DNA of 64,000 nucleotides from Paraplanobispora siamensis (GCF_016863175.1 NZ_BOOJ01000051.1:96951-160950); one strand, 5' to 3'. Counted from the first letter of the stretch, positions 15,288-24,658 are shown. Translations and numbers: made by a program. The notes: generated by a model not told the origin, from the letters alone.

Positions 15288-16331
15288 ATGCGAGCCGTAC
15301 GACTGACCACCTGGCAGCACGAACCGGAGATCCTCGACATCCCGGTGCCCGAGCCCGGGCCCGGGCAGGTACTGGTCAAGGTGGCGGGGGCCGGGGTCTG
15401 CCACTCCGACCTGCACGTCATGGACTGGCCGGAGGGTGCTCTGCCGTACGAGCTGCCCTTCACGCTCGGCCACGAGACCGCCGGATGGATCGAGCAGACC
15501 GGTCCGGGCGTGGAGGGCTGGAGCGCCGGTGAGGCGGTGGCCGTGTACGGGCCCTGGGGCTGCGGGCGGTGCCACCGCTGCGCCCAGGGCATGGAGAACT
15601 ACTGCGAGCGGGCGCCGGAGATCAGGGCCGCCGGAGGCGGGCTCGGCCGGGACGGCGGGATGGCCGAGTACATGCTCCTCCCCTCACCCCGGTTCCTCGT
15701 CCCGCTGGGCGATCTCGATCCGCGTACCGCCGCTCCGCTCACCGACGCCGGTCTGACCTCCTATCACGCGATCAAGCGTTCCCTGCACCGGCTGACCCCC
15801 GGCAGCACGGCGCTGGTCACCGGGATCGGCGGCCTCGGGCACGTCGCGGTGGAGCTGCTCAAGGCGCTCAGCCCGGCCACCGTGGTCGCGGTCGACACCG
15901 CTCCCGGCAAGCTCGACCTCGCCAAGCGACTCGGCGCCGACCACGCGCTGCCCGGCGACCAGGACACCGCCTCCCAGGTCCGCGACCTGACCTCCGGCCG
16001 CGGTGCGGAGCTCGTGCTGGACTTCGTGGGCGGCCGGCAGACCCTCGCCCTGGCCGCCGCCTGCGCCTCCGTCCTCGGCGAGGTGGCCATCGTGGGCCTG
16101 GCCGGCGGCGAACTCCCGGTGGGCATGGGCCGGCTGCCCTTCGAATGCTCCGTCAGCGTGCCGTACTGGGGGTCACGCCCCGAGCTGATGGAGGTCATCG
16201 CCCTGGCCCGGCAGCGCCGCATCACCCCGCACGTCGAGACCTTCCCCTTGGAGCAGGCCCTGGAGGTCTACCGGAGACTGCGCGAGGGAGAGCTCACCGG
16301 CCGGGCCGTGCTCCTGCCGCACGCCGCCTGA
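15288..16331 (+). CDS. Zinc-dependent alcohol dehydrogenase (AdhP-like)
   Basis: 347 aa, ATG 15288. Medium-chain dehydrogenase with catalytic-zinc ligands in GVCHSDLH and GHETAG, four structural-zinc Cys in CGRCHRCAQGMENYC, and the Rossmann motif GIGGLGH. It interconverts alcohols and aldehydes with NAD(P). It is co-transcribed with the CBS-BON gene; alcohol dehydrogenases of this type occur in hypoxia islands where they could regenerate NAD. Confidence 0.88.
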   Translation: MRAVRLTTWQHEPEILDIPVPEPGPGQVLVKVAGAGVCHSDLHVMDWPEGALPYELPFTLGHETAGWIEQTGPGVEGWSAGEAVAVYGPWGCGRCHRCAQGMENYCERAPEIRAAGGGLGRDGGMAEYMLLPSPRFLVPLGDLDPRTAAPLTDAGLTSYHAIKRSLHRLTPGSTALVTGIGGLGHVAVELLKALSPATVVAVDTAPGKLDLAKRLGADHALPGDQDTASQVRDLTSGRGAELVLDFVGGRQTLALAAACASVLGEVAIVGLAGGELPVGMGRLPFECSVSVPYWGSRPELMEVIALARQRRITPHVETFPLEQALEVYRRLREGELTGRAVLLPHAA

Positions 16332-17065
16332 GCGGGGCGGCGCGCGCCGTGACGGCGAGGTAGACCGGGATCCCGGCGAGGAGCAGGGCGGTCCCCTGGT
16401 AGACGGCGCCGTATCCGGAGCCGAGGACCATCCAGAAGGAGAAGGCGAAAGCGGTGGCCGCGACCGAGGCCGACTCCACGCCGAGGTGGCTGAACAGCAG
16501 CAGCGCGGCCGCCGCGCTAGCTCCCGTCGGTCGCGTTGAACGGGCCGAAGTTCTCGGCTTCCAGGAAGAACAGCCCGAAGACCGCGACCAGCAGCAGGGG
16601 CACGAACTTCAAGATCGTGGTCACCAGCGCCGCGGCCCCGGTGCTGCGCACGCCGGCCAGATTGATCACCGCCGCGGCGGCCATGGCCGCCACCCCCACC
16701 GCGAGGGTGAGCGCCGCGTCGTGCCTGATCGGGACGAGCACGTCGACGTAGCCGAGCCAGCCGACCACGAGCGCGGCGTTGCCGGCCCAGGCGGTGATCC
16801 AGTACGCCCAGGCGTTGAGGAATCCGGGCAGCTCGCCGAAGGCGGCACGGGCGTAGACGTACGGCCCGCCGGTCTGCGGCTCCCGTACCGCCAGCCGCCC
16901 GAAGACCACGGCCAGCGCCAGCGCTCCCGCGCTCACCAGGATGAACGCCACGATGCTGACCGTGCCGTACCGCGCCGCCTGCGCGGGCAGCACGAACACC
17001 CCGACCCCGATCACGTTCCCCATGACCAGCGCCGTCGCCTGCGTCAGACCCAGTCGTCCCGCCAC
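16294..17065 (-). pseudogene. APC-family amino-acid permease with frameshift and internal deletion
   Basis: The first 182 codons (GTG 17065) are a good APC start (ATALVMGNVIGVGVFVLP, GGPYVYARAAFGELPGFLNAWAYW) but stop after FNATDGS at 16517. In another frame the sequence continues as AAAALLLFSHLGVESASVAA, then jumps directly to a C-terminal segment (TAFAFSFWMVLGSGYGAVYQ). About half of the transmembrane helices, including the central ones, are gone. The tail overlaps the end of the convergent alcohol dehydrogenase gene. Two independent lesions make a functional protein unlikely. Confidence 0.8.
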
Positions 17066-17178
17066 GCCACCCCCCGATGACCTTCACCGGAAGGCTGTCA
17101 CAGAGTGTGACGACATGCGGGGAACACGACCGGAGGCGTTCACCGTCGGAAGTCTTCGTCGTCGCCGGTCGGCCGGCT

Positions 17179-18849
17179 TCAGGATGTCGCCGACCACACG
17201 AAGGAGTCGCGGATCACGCGCAGTTCCCGTTGCAGCTGGTCCACGGTTTCGCCGGTGCCGCGGACCCACTCGGCGACGTCACCGGGTCCGGTGCCCCCGC
17301 CCTCCTGGACGGGCGACGCCGAGAGCCGGGCCACCGCGCGCTGCAGCGTCTCGACGATCCGGACGAGCCGCCTGTGGTCCTTCTGCTGCTGGGCGAAGCT
17401 CGCGAGCCTGGCCGCGATCGCTGACATCTCACTGGCCGGCGCGCTCGCGCTGGCGTCCCCGAGGGTGCGCACCTCGGCCGTGACGCGGCGGAGTTCCTTG
17501 CGGAGCTTGCCGACGTCGCGGTAGCCCTCGGTCAGCGCGGAGTTGTAGTTGCGCGTCGCGTGCAGGCTGTAGATGTACTCGTCGAGGTTGGGCTGCCGGG
17601 TGAGCGGCTCGGCGGCCGGGGATCTGAGGTAGAGGATCAGGTCACTGGGCAACAGGCCGAGCTGGGGCCAGAGGTTCTCGAAGGCGCTGTCGTCCCCGGT
17701 CCGATAGTGGCCCAGGGCGTCGATGAAGACGTCGGATTCGGCGAGGACGACGTCGTACATCTCCTCCCATTCTCTGCGGAACTCCAGAGTCTGCAACGCC
17801 AGCACGGTGTCCTGGTCCAGCTTGGGGCGGATCATGGTCTGCAGCGTGTAGGCGTTGATGAAGCGCTTCACCTCGCGCGGGTTGATGCGGCCCTCCACCG
17901 CGATGTATCCCAGATAGCGTCTGACGCGGTTCTTCAGGTCGCCGAGCTGGGCCTCGCCCAGGTCGGCGGTCGCGTAGATCGACCTCATCAGGTCGTCGAG
18001 CTGGACGGCCGTCATGGGCGGCAGGGCGTAGGGCACCTGGAATATCTTCTTGACGTACTCGAGCTCGGTACGGTCGACCGCGCCCGGCCCGTTCGCGCCC
18101 GGCCGGGTGTGGGCGGGGAACTTCTCCTGAACGGCCCGCTCGACGACGTCCTGGTCCACCCCCACGACGAAGACGAACCCCGGCAGGTCGAAGAAGAGCT
18201 TCATCGACTCGATCAGATCGAGCGCGTTGGCGGGAAGACAGCGGTCGAGATCGTCGACGAAGACGACGATCCGGGCGAACTCCGCGGCCTGCACCTCGTC
18301 GAAGGCGGCCGACAACTGGCTGAAGGCGGCGAAGTACATCGACTGCGGGCTGTCGGCGGGATCGGACTCGGCGGCTCCCATCGCCTGCAGGGCCTTGTCG
18401 ACGTCGAAGGTCACCTTGGCCACCGAGCCCAATCCGACCTGGGCGCTGAGGCCGGTGGCGAACGCCCGAACCACCGTACCGATCTTCCGGGCGATGCCGC
18501 GTGCGCGTTCGGCCGCCTCCGGCCGGCGCTGCGCCGCCCTGGCCCAGGTGATCAGCGCGCTTCTGACCGTGTCCAGCAGGGGCACGATCAGATGGGGCTC
18601 CTTCTCATAACGCCAGGCGTTGAACTGGACGATCACCAGCTGGTCGGATGCCAGTTCGTCGGCGATCGCGTTCATCAGTGTGGTCTTGCCGCTGCCCCAG
18701 CTGCCGAAGATGCCGATGGCGAAACGGGGCTCGCTCGTCCGGATGATCGTGGCCAGGGCCGCGGCGATGGCGGGAAACCCGAGTTCGGGCTGCTTGGCGG
18801 GCGTGTCGAGCAGGATGCGGGGCGCGGTCCGGTCTGCTGTGGTCGTCAT
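17179..18849 (-). CDS. KAP-family P-loop ATPase
   Basis: 556 aa. Walker A GSWGSGKT (residues 49-56), followed by NAWRYEKEPHLIVPLLDT, the KAP signature; Walker B is IVVFVDDLDRC (about 191-201) followed by LDLIESMKLFFDLPGFVFVVGVD. The C-terminus is helical. KAP ATPases often have membrane inserts, which I do not see here. Some family members take part in phage exclusion and plasmid functions, others are uncharacterised. It stands alone between a permease pseudogene and a secreted protein, with no recognisable partner. Confidence 0.85.
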   Translation of the reverse strand: MTTTADRTAPRILLDTPAKQPELGFPAIAAALATIIRTSEPRFAIGIFGSWGSGKTTLMNAIADELASDQLVIVQFNAWRYEKEPHLIVPLLDTVRSALITWARAAQRRPEAAERARGIARKIGTVVRAFATGLSAQVGLGSVAKVTFDVDKALQAMGAAESDPADSPQSMYFAAFSQLSAAFDEVQAAEFARIVVFVDDLDRCLPANALDLIESMKLFFDLPGFVFVVGVDQDVVERAVQEKFPAHTRPGANGPGAVDRTELEYVKKIFQVPYALPPMTAVQLDDLMRSIYATADLGEAQLGDLKNRVRRYLGYIAVEGRINPREVKRFINAYTLQTMIRPKLDQDTVLALQTLEFRREWEEMYDVVLAESDVFIDALGHYRTGDDSAFENLWPQLGLLPSDLILYLRSPAAEPLTRQPNLDEYIYSLHATRNYNSALTEGYRDVGKLRKELRRVTAEVRTLGDASASAPASEMSAIAARLASFAQQQKDHRRLVRIVETLQRAVARLSASPVQEGGGTGPGDVAEWVRGTGETVDQLQRELRVIRDSFVWSATS

Positions 18850-19152
18850 GGCATGATCCCCTTGTCCTCACGTTGCCCTCCCCGCCGCAGGGTTCGCACC
18901 GGTGGAAACGGATCGCGACGACGCGGCGCAGGGCACCCTCCGGCTCGATCCCATGAGGGTAGCCAGCCGGGATGCCGCCCGCCTCGGGAGACGACCCGGG
19001 GGCATCCCCAGGTCGATGCCGCATGAGCACGTGTGGCTCACGTGTCCACTGACATCGGCCGTGAACGAGGGCGTAGTTGGACGTGTTTCCCGTGCGCCGG
19101 GCGCGATGTACTTCCTCGGGGACCAGGGGGCCCACGACATATGAGGAGACAC
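18850..19152. other. Intergenic region without recognisable features
   Basis: Divergent gap between the KAP ATPase and the Ca-repeat protein. It must hold promoters for both, but I see no convincing boxes or gene. Confidence 0.5.
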
Positions 19153-19722
19153 GTGAATCTCAGCATTACCCGCAGGACCAGCGTCCGTTCTCTCGTCACG
19201 GGGGCGCTGCTGGCCATCTCGGCGGCGGCGATCGCCACCCCGCCCGCGCAGGCGCAGATGCTCACCAACGTGACGGCGATCGGCGGGAAGCTGTCGGTCA
19301 ACTCCGGCAACGTCGGCGACCGCATCACCATCAACGTGGAGGGCGGCGCCCTGGTGGTGCGGAACTTCACCGACACCATCAAGGCGGGGAGCTTCACCTG
19401 CACCAACGTGGATGTCAGGACCGTCCGGTGCAACAGCTCGGGGATCACCAACATCCTGGTGAACTCGCAGGGCGGCGCCGACACGGTGACCAACAACACC
19501 GCGCTGACGTCCAGGGTGTTCCTCGGCCCCGGCGGCGACATCTTCGAAGGCGGTTCGGCCCGGGACTTCGTCAACGGCGACGGGGACAACGACCTGATCG
19601 ACGGCAACGGCGGCAGCGACATCCTCATCGGTGACGAGGGTGGCTTCGACCAGGTCTTCGGCGGTGCGGGCACCGACTTCTGCAACGCCGAGGCGGAGAA
19701 CTCCTGCGAGAGCGACGCGTAG
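19153..19722 (+). CDS. Secreted protein with RTX-type calcium-binding repeats
   Basis: 189 aa from GTG 19153, with GAGGAG upstream. A signal peptide (RRTSVRSLVTGALLAISAAAIATPPAQA) is followed by a beta-rich region and, from about residue 130, degenerate G-G-x-G-x-D repeats (GDGDNDLIDGNGGSDILIGDEGG) that form calcium-binding beta rolls. It contains three Cys near the C-terminus and in the middle (CTN, CNS, CNAEAENSC). No enzyme domain is visible; function unknown. Confidence 0.75.
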   Translation: MNLSITRRTSVRSLVTGALLAISAAAIATPPAQAQMLTNVTAIGGKLSVNSGNVGDRITINVEGGALVVRNFTDTIKAGSFTCTNVDVRTVRCNSSGITNILVNSQGGADTVTNNTALTSRVFLGPGGDIFEGGSARDFVNGDGDNDLIDGNGGSDILIGDEGGFDQVFGGAGTDFCNAEAENSCESDA

Positions 19723-19780
19723 GAGACCTGAGGAGGTCTCACCGGCCCGGTGCCCGCGGCGTGCTGCCGTGGGCACCGGG
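19723..19780. terminator. Double hairpin terminator between convergent genes
   Basis: A small stem GAGACC/GGTCTC (19723-19740) is followed by a strong 10-bp stem CCCGGTGCCC/GGGCACCGGG (19746-19780), extended by four further pairs. It separates the RTX gene from the end of the glycosyltransferase operon and marks the left border of the biosynthetic cluster. Confidence 0.8.
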
Positions 19781-19892
19781 CACAGGGCTCATCGCCGAGA
19801 GGCGGGGAAGACGGCGATCAGCACCTCCCCGGCCGCCTCAGCCCGGACCAGGTCCGGGGCATGCCCGGGCCCTCGGCCGGCTGGCCGCCTGC

Positions 19893-21272
19893 TCACCTGT
19901 CGGCGCCGGTTCCCACGGGCCGCTCCCCCGTCCCGGGCGCGGCGGCGCGAGCGCCGGCCCGCTCGGTGAGCATGGCGGCCAGGCGCTCGCGCTGCCGGGG
20001 TGTGAGCCGTCCGAGCCGCTGACGCAGTCCCGGGCGGGTCAGGACCTCGTCGGCGCCGATGAGGCTCTCCACCCGGTCGGCCGCGGTGCGCACGGCGACG
20101 TCGGAGGCCGTCTCGGCGGCCAGCGGCGCGGCCCGCTCGCGGTAGCCGGTGTCCTGCAACGCCTCGGTCAGCAGGTCGGCGGCCCGCTTGTCGTCCCAGC
20201 GCGAGACGGGCAACCAGCGGCACAGGCCGGCGCGCTCCATGCGTTCGGCGTTGTCCGGGCGGTCGACCCCGTGCGCCAGCATCACCTGCGGGGTCGCCGA
20301 CGCCAGCGCCCGCCCGAGCGTGCCCATGCCACCGTGGTGCACGACCGCGCTCACGTACGGCATGAGCGCGGCGAACGGCGCCGAGGGCAGCCACCGGACC
20401 CCCTCGGGCAGCGGGTCGGGGACCAGCGACCGGTGCCGGGTGACCAGCAGGGCGGGCCGGCCGGCCCGGTGGCAGGCGCGGGCCGCCACTTCGTAGAAGG
20501 GCCGGTGGAGCACCAGGCCGGTGCCGCCGGTGATCAGCACGGGCGGCTCGGGCCAGTCCGGCGGCACCGTGTCCCGCACGGCGTCCCCCACGGCGTCCCG
20601 CGCTGTGTCGCCCGCTGTGTCGCCCGCTGTGTCACCGAGGATGAACCCGCACTTGACGACGTCGTCCGGCGTCGGATCCCCGGCCGCGTCGAACCAGCCG
20701 GGCCATCCGCCGAGCTGCACCCGGGCGTTGTTCAGGTACGCCGTCCAGTCGCGGACGGGCTCCAGGCCGAATCCGCGGAAGAGGTCGTCGAACCCGGCCC
20801 CCAGGACGTGCCGGTAGACCTGGTGGGTGACCGGCAGGGTGACGTACTGGCAGGGCGCCATCGCCTGCGTGGCGACCGGCACGCCGTACAGTTCGGCGGC
20901 GATCAGCGCGGCGATGCCCGAGGTGTGCCGGGCGAGCACCACGGTCTCCCCCGGACGGTACCGCTGCCTGATCATCTCCACCTCGTCGCGGAGCTGGTCG
21001 AACAGTTTGTTGCGCCGGTAGAGCTCCAGCACCCCCTCGGGATCGCGGAGCGGGTCGAGCATGAACCGCCCGGTGTCGTCCAGATGCCGGTCGTAGGCCT
21101 CGTCGGTGTCGATGGGCACGTGCCGCAGGCCAGCGGCGGCGACGCGGTCGGCGAACCACGCGTGGGTCATCACGCTGACGTCGTGGCCCCGCCCCGCCAG
21201 CTCCCGGCCGACCCGGATGAGCGGCAGCACGTCACCGTTGGTGCCGTGGGTGCTCACCAGAACGGTCGCCAC
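19893..21272 (-). CDS. GT-B natural-product glycosyltransferase (MGT type)
   Basis: 459 aa, GTG start 6 bp after the FkbH-ACP gene. N-terminal THGTNGDVLPLIRVGRELAGRGHDV and the C-terminal VVHHGGMGTLGRALASATPQVMLAHGVDRPDNAERM identify the UGT/macrolide glycosyltransferase group, which transfers a sugar from an activated donor to a small molecule. A low-complexity stretch (GDTAGDTAGDTARDAVGDAV) from 12-bp DNA repeats lies between the two domains. The last 40 residues contain LGRLTPRQRERLAAML, like the short helix that precedes NRPS condensation domains. No sugar-biosynthesis genes are in the window, so a housekeeping nucleotide sugar is likely. Confidence 0.85.
   Translation of the reverse strand: MATVLVSTHGTNGDVLPLIRVGRELAGRGHDVSVMTHAWFADRVAAAGLRHVPIDTDEAYDRHLDDTGRFMLDPLRDPEGVLELYRRNKLFDQLRDEVEMIRQRYRPGETVVLARHTSGIAALIAAELYGVPVATQAMAPCQYVTLPVTHQVYRHVLGAGFDDLFRGFGLEPVRDWTAYLNNARVQLGGWPGWFDAAGDPTPDDVVKCGFILGDTAGDTAGDTARDAVGDAVRDTVPPDWPEPPVLITGGTGLVLHRPFYEVAARACHRAGRPALLVTRHRSLVPDPLPEGVRWLPSAPFAALMPYVSAVVHHGGMGTLGRALASATPQVMLAHGVDRPDNAERMERAGLCRWLPVSRWDDKRAADLLTEALQDTGYRERAAPLAAETASDVAVRTAADRVESLIGADEVLTRPGLRQRLGRLTPRQRERLAAMLTERAGARAAAPGTGERPVGTGADR
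20577..20636. repeat. 12-bp tandem repeats inside glycosyltransferase gene
   Basis: Five in-frame 12-mers, three of the form CGCTGTGTCGCC and two of the form CACGGCGTCCCC. They encode a flexible Gly-Asp-Thr-Ala linker between the two Rossmann domains. The repeat number is probably variable between strains. Confidence 0.75.
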
Positions 21273-21278
21273 GGCGGA

Positions 21279-23384
21279 TCAGCTCTCCCCGCGCACGAGC
21301 AGGGCCTCGATCTCCTCGTCGGAGAGCCCCTCCAGTTCCTCGAGCAGTTCCTCCAGCTCCGCGTTCCCGGCCTGGGCCACCTGCTGCTCCTCGATGACGC
21401 GCGCGATCTCGGCCACGGTGAACGTGGTGGTGTAGAGGGTTTCGAAGGGCAGCTCGACGCCGTACTCGGCCCTGACCCGGGCCATGAACTGCACGAGCCG
21501 CAGCGAGTGCCCGCCGAGCTCGAAGAAGCCGTCGTCGACGGACGCGGGCGGGATGTCGAGGATCTCCGCCCACCAGCGCATGACGGCCGCCTCCACGGCC
21601 GTCGCCGCGACGGCGACCGCGGCGGAGACCGGAGCGGGAGCCGCCGTCCGCAGGGCCCGCAGGACGGCGTCCACGTCGGTCAGCCGGGTGGCGATCCCCT
21701 CGACCCGCTCCCAGTCCGCCCGGGGAGCGGCTTCGGAGGCGGGCGCGGCGGCCCGGGTCCCGGAACCGGGCGCGGCGGTCTCGGCGGGAACGTGCACGAC
21801 GGCCGCCGCCGCGTCCGCGTCCAGGACGTGCCAGCGGAGGTCGCCGTCGGCCGGGGCCGCGGCGCCGGGCAACCCGGCGAGGAAGTCACGGGCCGGCTGG
21901 TTCCTGGCGGTGACCCGGTGAGCCAGGGCGACCCGTGCCAGCCCGCGCTCGCCTGCCAGCGCGCCCAGGTGCGCCAGCATGCGGTGCTCCACCCCGCGCC
22001 CGAGCGCCCGGCAGCTGAGGAGGAAGGCGTCGGCCCGCAGGGTGTCGCCGTCGGTGCGCGCGGCCGTCAGGCCGACCAGTCCGTAGTCGCCGAACCGGTC
22101 GCGTACCTCGACGACGTGCAGTTCCCCGGCGGGGTGCCGTTCCGCCGAGAGGTTGAACTGGTTGGTGCGCCGGGCCAGCTGGGAGACGCGCTCGGCGTGC
22201 TCGGGGCCCGCCGGGGTGATGGTGACGCTCAGGTCGAGCGTGGCGAAGAAGTCGGTCAGCGACATCTCACGCATGGCCTGGTCACGCCGGTACTGCTCCC
22301 GGTAGTACCGGCCGCGCGCGCGGTCGGCGTCCGTCACCGCGGTGTGGTCCAGCGGCCAGCAGTGGCGCAGGAAGCGGGCCGCCTCGGCCGGGTCGGCGGG
22401 CAGCCTCAGCGTCAGCGCCTCCGGGCAGCCGGCGCGGACCTCCGCGCACTCCACCGGGCTGTCGTCCAGGAAGACGAACGAGTCCAGGCCGAGGTTCAGC
22501 TCGGCGGCGAGCGAGCGCAGGGCCCGCGACTTGGCGTCCCATCCGATCCGGGTCGCGGTGATCTGGTCCGGGCCGATCGGGAGTCCGGGGTGCCGGGCGA
22601 AGACCTCGCGCACGTCCTTCTCGTCGTTCTTGCTGGCCAGGCAGAGCAGCCGGCCGGCGGCGACCTGGCGGGAGAGCTCGTGCCACACCCGCAACCGGTC
22701 GGGACCGATCGTCACACCGTCCGGGCCGTCCTCGCCGACGACGCCGTCCCAGAGGGTGCCGTCGCAGTCGGCCACGATCACCTTGGGGCGCGCGGCGATC
22801 ATCGCGTGCAGGCGCCGGGCGAGCGCGGTCGCCAGCGCGGCGAAGTACGGCTCGGTGTAGGGGACGTTGCCGATCCGGTCGGCGAACGCGTCGTGGACCT
22901 CCTCCACCTCGTACGGCTCCGCCGAGGTGAGGACCTGCACACCGGGGTCGCCCACGCACGCCTCCTGGAGCACGGCGGCCAGCCGGGCGTGCGCGTCGCT
23001 CCCGGCCTCCGGGGACGGCGGGCAGATCATCAGCAGGTGCGGGGTGCCCGAGGCCTTCGCCGAGGTCCGCACCGCCGCGGCGAGGTCGGCCGCGACCGCG
23101 TCCACCCGGTCGAGCCCTCCGTCGTCCACCCCGTCGGACCTGCTGCCGGACCCGCTGCCGGCGGTCAGATCCTGCGCGCGGACCAGTACGGCGACGGCGT
23201 CGGCCCGGCCGAGCACGCCGCCCGGGTCCAGCAGCGAGGGGAAGACCTGGCCGTAGGGGGCGAAGTCGACGTCGCCGCCGATGCCGAGCTCGGCCAGCCA
23301 GAAGCGCAGGACGCCGGCGAGGGGTTCGGCCGTGAAGGTGGCCGCGACCCCCAGGCGGAAAGCGCGGAAAGCGTTGTCGTTCAC
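21279..23384 (-). CDS. FkbH-like glyceryl transferase fused to carrier protein
   Basis: 701 aa from GTG 23384 (AAGGGA upstream). An N-terminal domain (about 1-195; TFTAEPLAGVLRFWLAELG, FAPYGQVF) is followed by the HAD domain with DCDGTLWDGVVGE (Asp206, Asp208) and FVFLDDSPVECAEVR, then a GNAT-like region (RTNQFNLS, DRFGDYGLVGL). A carrier domain follows with FFELGGHSL (Ser627 carries phosphopantetheine) and an acidic tail ending LEGLSDEEIEALL. FkbH proteins dephosphorylate 1,3-bisphosphoglycerate and load the glyceryl group onto a carrier. This one brings its own carrier, so it may supply a starter or a tethered C3 unit. A second, stand-alone FkbH is encoded at 45765. Confidence 0.85.
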   Translation of the reverse strand: MNDNAFRAFRLGVAATFTAEPLAGVLRFWLAELGIGGDVDFAPYGQVFPSLLDPGGVLGRADAVAVLVRAQDLTAGSGSGSRSDGVDDGGLDRVDAVAADLAAAVRTSAKASGTPHLLMICPPSPEAGSDAHARLAAVLQEACVGDPGVQVLTSAEPYEVEEVHDAFADRIGNVPYTEPYFAALATALARRLHAMIAARPKVIVADCDGTLWDGVVGEDGPDGVTIGPDRLRVWHELSRQVAAGRLLCLASKNDEKDVREVFARHPGLPIGPDQITATRIGWDAKSRALRSLAAELNLGLDSFVFLDDSPVECAEVRAGCPEALTLRLPADPAEAARFLRHCWPLDHTAVTDADRARGRYYREQYRRDQAMREMSLTDFFATLDLSVTITPAGPEHAERVSQLARRTNQFNLSAERHPAGELHVVEVRDRFGDYGLVGLTAARTDGDTLRADAFLLSCRALGRGVEHRMLAHLGALAGERGLARVALAHRVTARNQPARDFLAGLPGAAAPADGDLRWHVLDADAAAAVVHVPAETAAPGSGTRAAAPASEAAPRADWERVEGIATRLTDVDAVLRALRTAAPAPVSAAVAVAATAVEAAVMRWWAEILDIPPASVDDGFFELGGHSLRLVQFMARVRAEYGVELPFETLYTTTFTVAEIARVIEEQQVAQAGNAELEELLEELEGLSDEEIEALLVRGES

Positions 23385-23418
23385 GACGGTATCCCTTGGA
23401 TCAGTCGGATACGGCGGA

Positions 23419-24348
23419 TCAGTCGGACATCGCGACGAGGACACGCCGGGAACCGGTGTACGGCCGGCGCCCGTGGCCGACCAGCACGTTGTCGATGAGC
23501 AGCAGGTCGCCCTCCCGCCACTCGACGTCCACCGCGTTCTCCAGACCGCGGTCGCGGGCCTGGATGACGTACGCGTCGGGAATCGGGCTGCCGTCGGGGA
23601 AGGTCACCGACTGCGGCAGCTCCTCCGGGGGCATGAGCTCGGCGAGTTCGGCCGCGGCCTCGTCGCCCAGCGAGGCGGGGTGCCACTGGTCGGCCTGGTT
23701 GAACCACACCTCGGCCCCGGTGACCGGGTGCCGGGTGGTGGCCGGCCTGGTCTGGGAGATCCGGATCCCGCCGCCGGGACGCCACTGCCAGTCAGCGCCG
23801 GAGCGGTCGAGGAAGTCCGCCACCCGGTCGCGGTCGCCGGTCTCGAACGTCTCCTGCCAGCTCTTGCCGAGTCCCCGGCCGCCGTGCAGGTTCTGGGTGT
23901 AGCGCACTCCCTTGGAGAACGCCTCCCGGACCTCGGGGTCGAGCGAGTGGAGCCAGCGCACGCCGTCGACGACCGGCGTGGCCCCTCCGGACTCGGCCGC
24001 CTTCTGGCAGAAGAACAGCAGGCGCGAGGGCCACGAAGTGGAGTAGGACAGCTCGTTGTGCATCGAGATGGTGTACTCGGCCGGGTACTCCGTCGAGGTG
24101 TAGACGTTGCCGGCGAGCTTGGTGCGCGGCGAGTTGCCGTGGACGTAGGCCAGGCGGTTGGGCAGCAGCAGGTCCATCACGCGGTCGAGGCCGTCCTCGG
24201 TGACGCGGAACCCCCTGATGACGAGGGCCTTGTTCCGGATGAGCAGCGCGCCCACGTCGGGAATCGCTTTCAGCCGCTCCACCAGGGCGTCGACGGTCGC
24301 GTCCGCGCTCTCGGGGGTTATCTCAAAGGGCTCCCACACGTCTTCCAT
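23419..24348 (-). CDS. TauD/SyrP-like Fe(II)/2-oxoglutarate dioxygenase
   Basis: 309 aa from ATG 24348 (AGGAA upstream; GTG 24360 also possible). The iron facial triad is H97-x-E99 (MHNELSYS) and H292 (LVGHGRRPYTGSRRVLV), with Arg301 or 302 for 2-oxoglutarate. SyrP-type relatives hydroxylate the beta-carbon of carrier-bound Asp or similar residues in NRPS pathways. It is first in a three-gene operon divergent from the NRPS, whose adenylation domain has an Asn/Asp-like code, so beta-hydroxylation of that residue is a reasonable inference. Confidence 0.82.
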   Translation of the reverse strand: MEDVWEPFEITPESADATVDALVERLKAIPDVGALLIRNKALVIRGFRVTEDGLDRVMDLLLPNRLAYVHGNSPRTKLAGNVYTSTEYPAEYTISMHNELSYSTSWPSRLLFFCQKAAESGGATPVVDGVRWLHSLDPEVREAFSKGVRYTQNLHGGRGLGKSWQETFETGDRDRVADFLDRSGADWQWRPGGGIRISQTRPATTRHPVTGAEVWFNQADQWHPASLGDEAAAELAELMPPEELPQSVTFPDGSPIPDAYVIQARDRGLENAVDVEWREGDLLLIDNVLVGHGRRPYTGSRRVLVAMSD

Positions 24349-24612
24349 CAGTTTCCTCACTTCTCCGTGGCGATCAGAAGCCGCATGGAAAAGGCAATGC
24401 AGCGGTTACCGCAGAGAATGGAAACACGGGAACGGCTTATGCGCAACGGCACCCTTCTCGAAATCTATTTCAAGTCTCACCGATCTAGTCCGAGTCAATT
24501 TGCCTGACTTTCCCGGTAGACGTGTGCGATCGCCTGCGCTGCCGTTACTCTCCCGAGAGATCGGCCTAGAGCAGCCCCTTTCCGAGGTGGCCGGTACCGA
24601 CGCGGGAGACCC

Positions 24613-24641
24613 TTGAACTAGCGAGGCCAGAAGTGTACTGT
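24613..24641 (+). promoter_or_regulatory. Candidate sigma-70-type promoter for NRPS gene
   Basis: TTGAAC (24613-24618), a 17-nt spacer and TACTGT (24636-24641) predict a start near 24648, giving a leader of about 140 nt before the NRPS ATG. The rest of the 442-bp divergent region (24349-24790) is comparatively AT-rich and must also carry the promoter of the minus-strand dioxygenase operon, which I could not place. Confidence 0.5.
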
Positions 24642-24658
24642 GGTAAAGGAATTTGCTG

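Noticed and set aside
18902..19144. Possible small gene before the RTX-type protein
   Set aside because: No ribosome binding site, no recognisable motif and composition like non-coding DNA.
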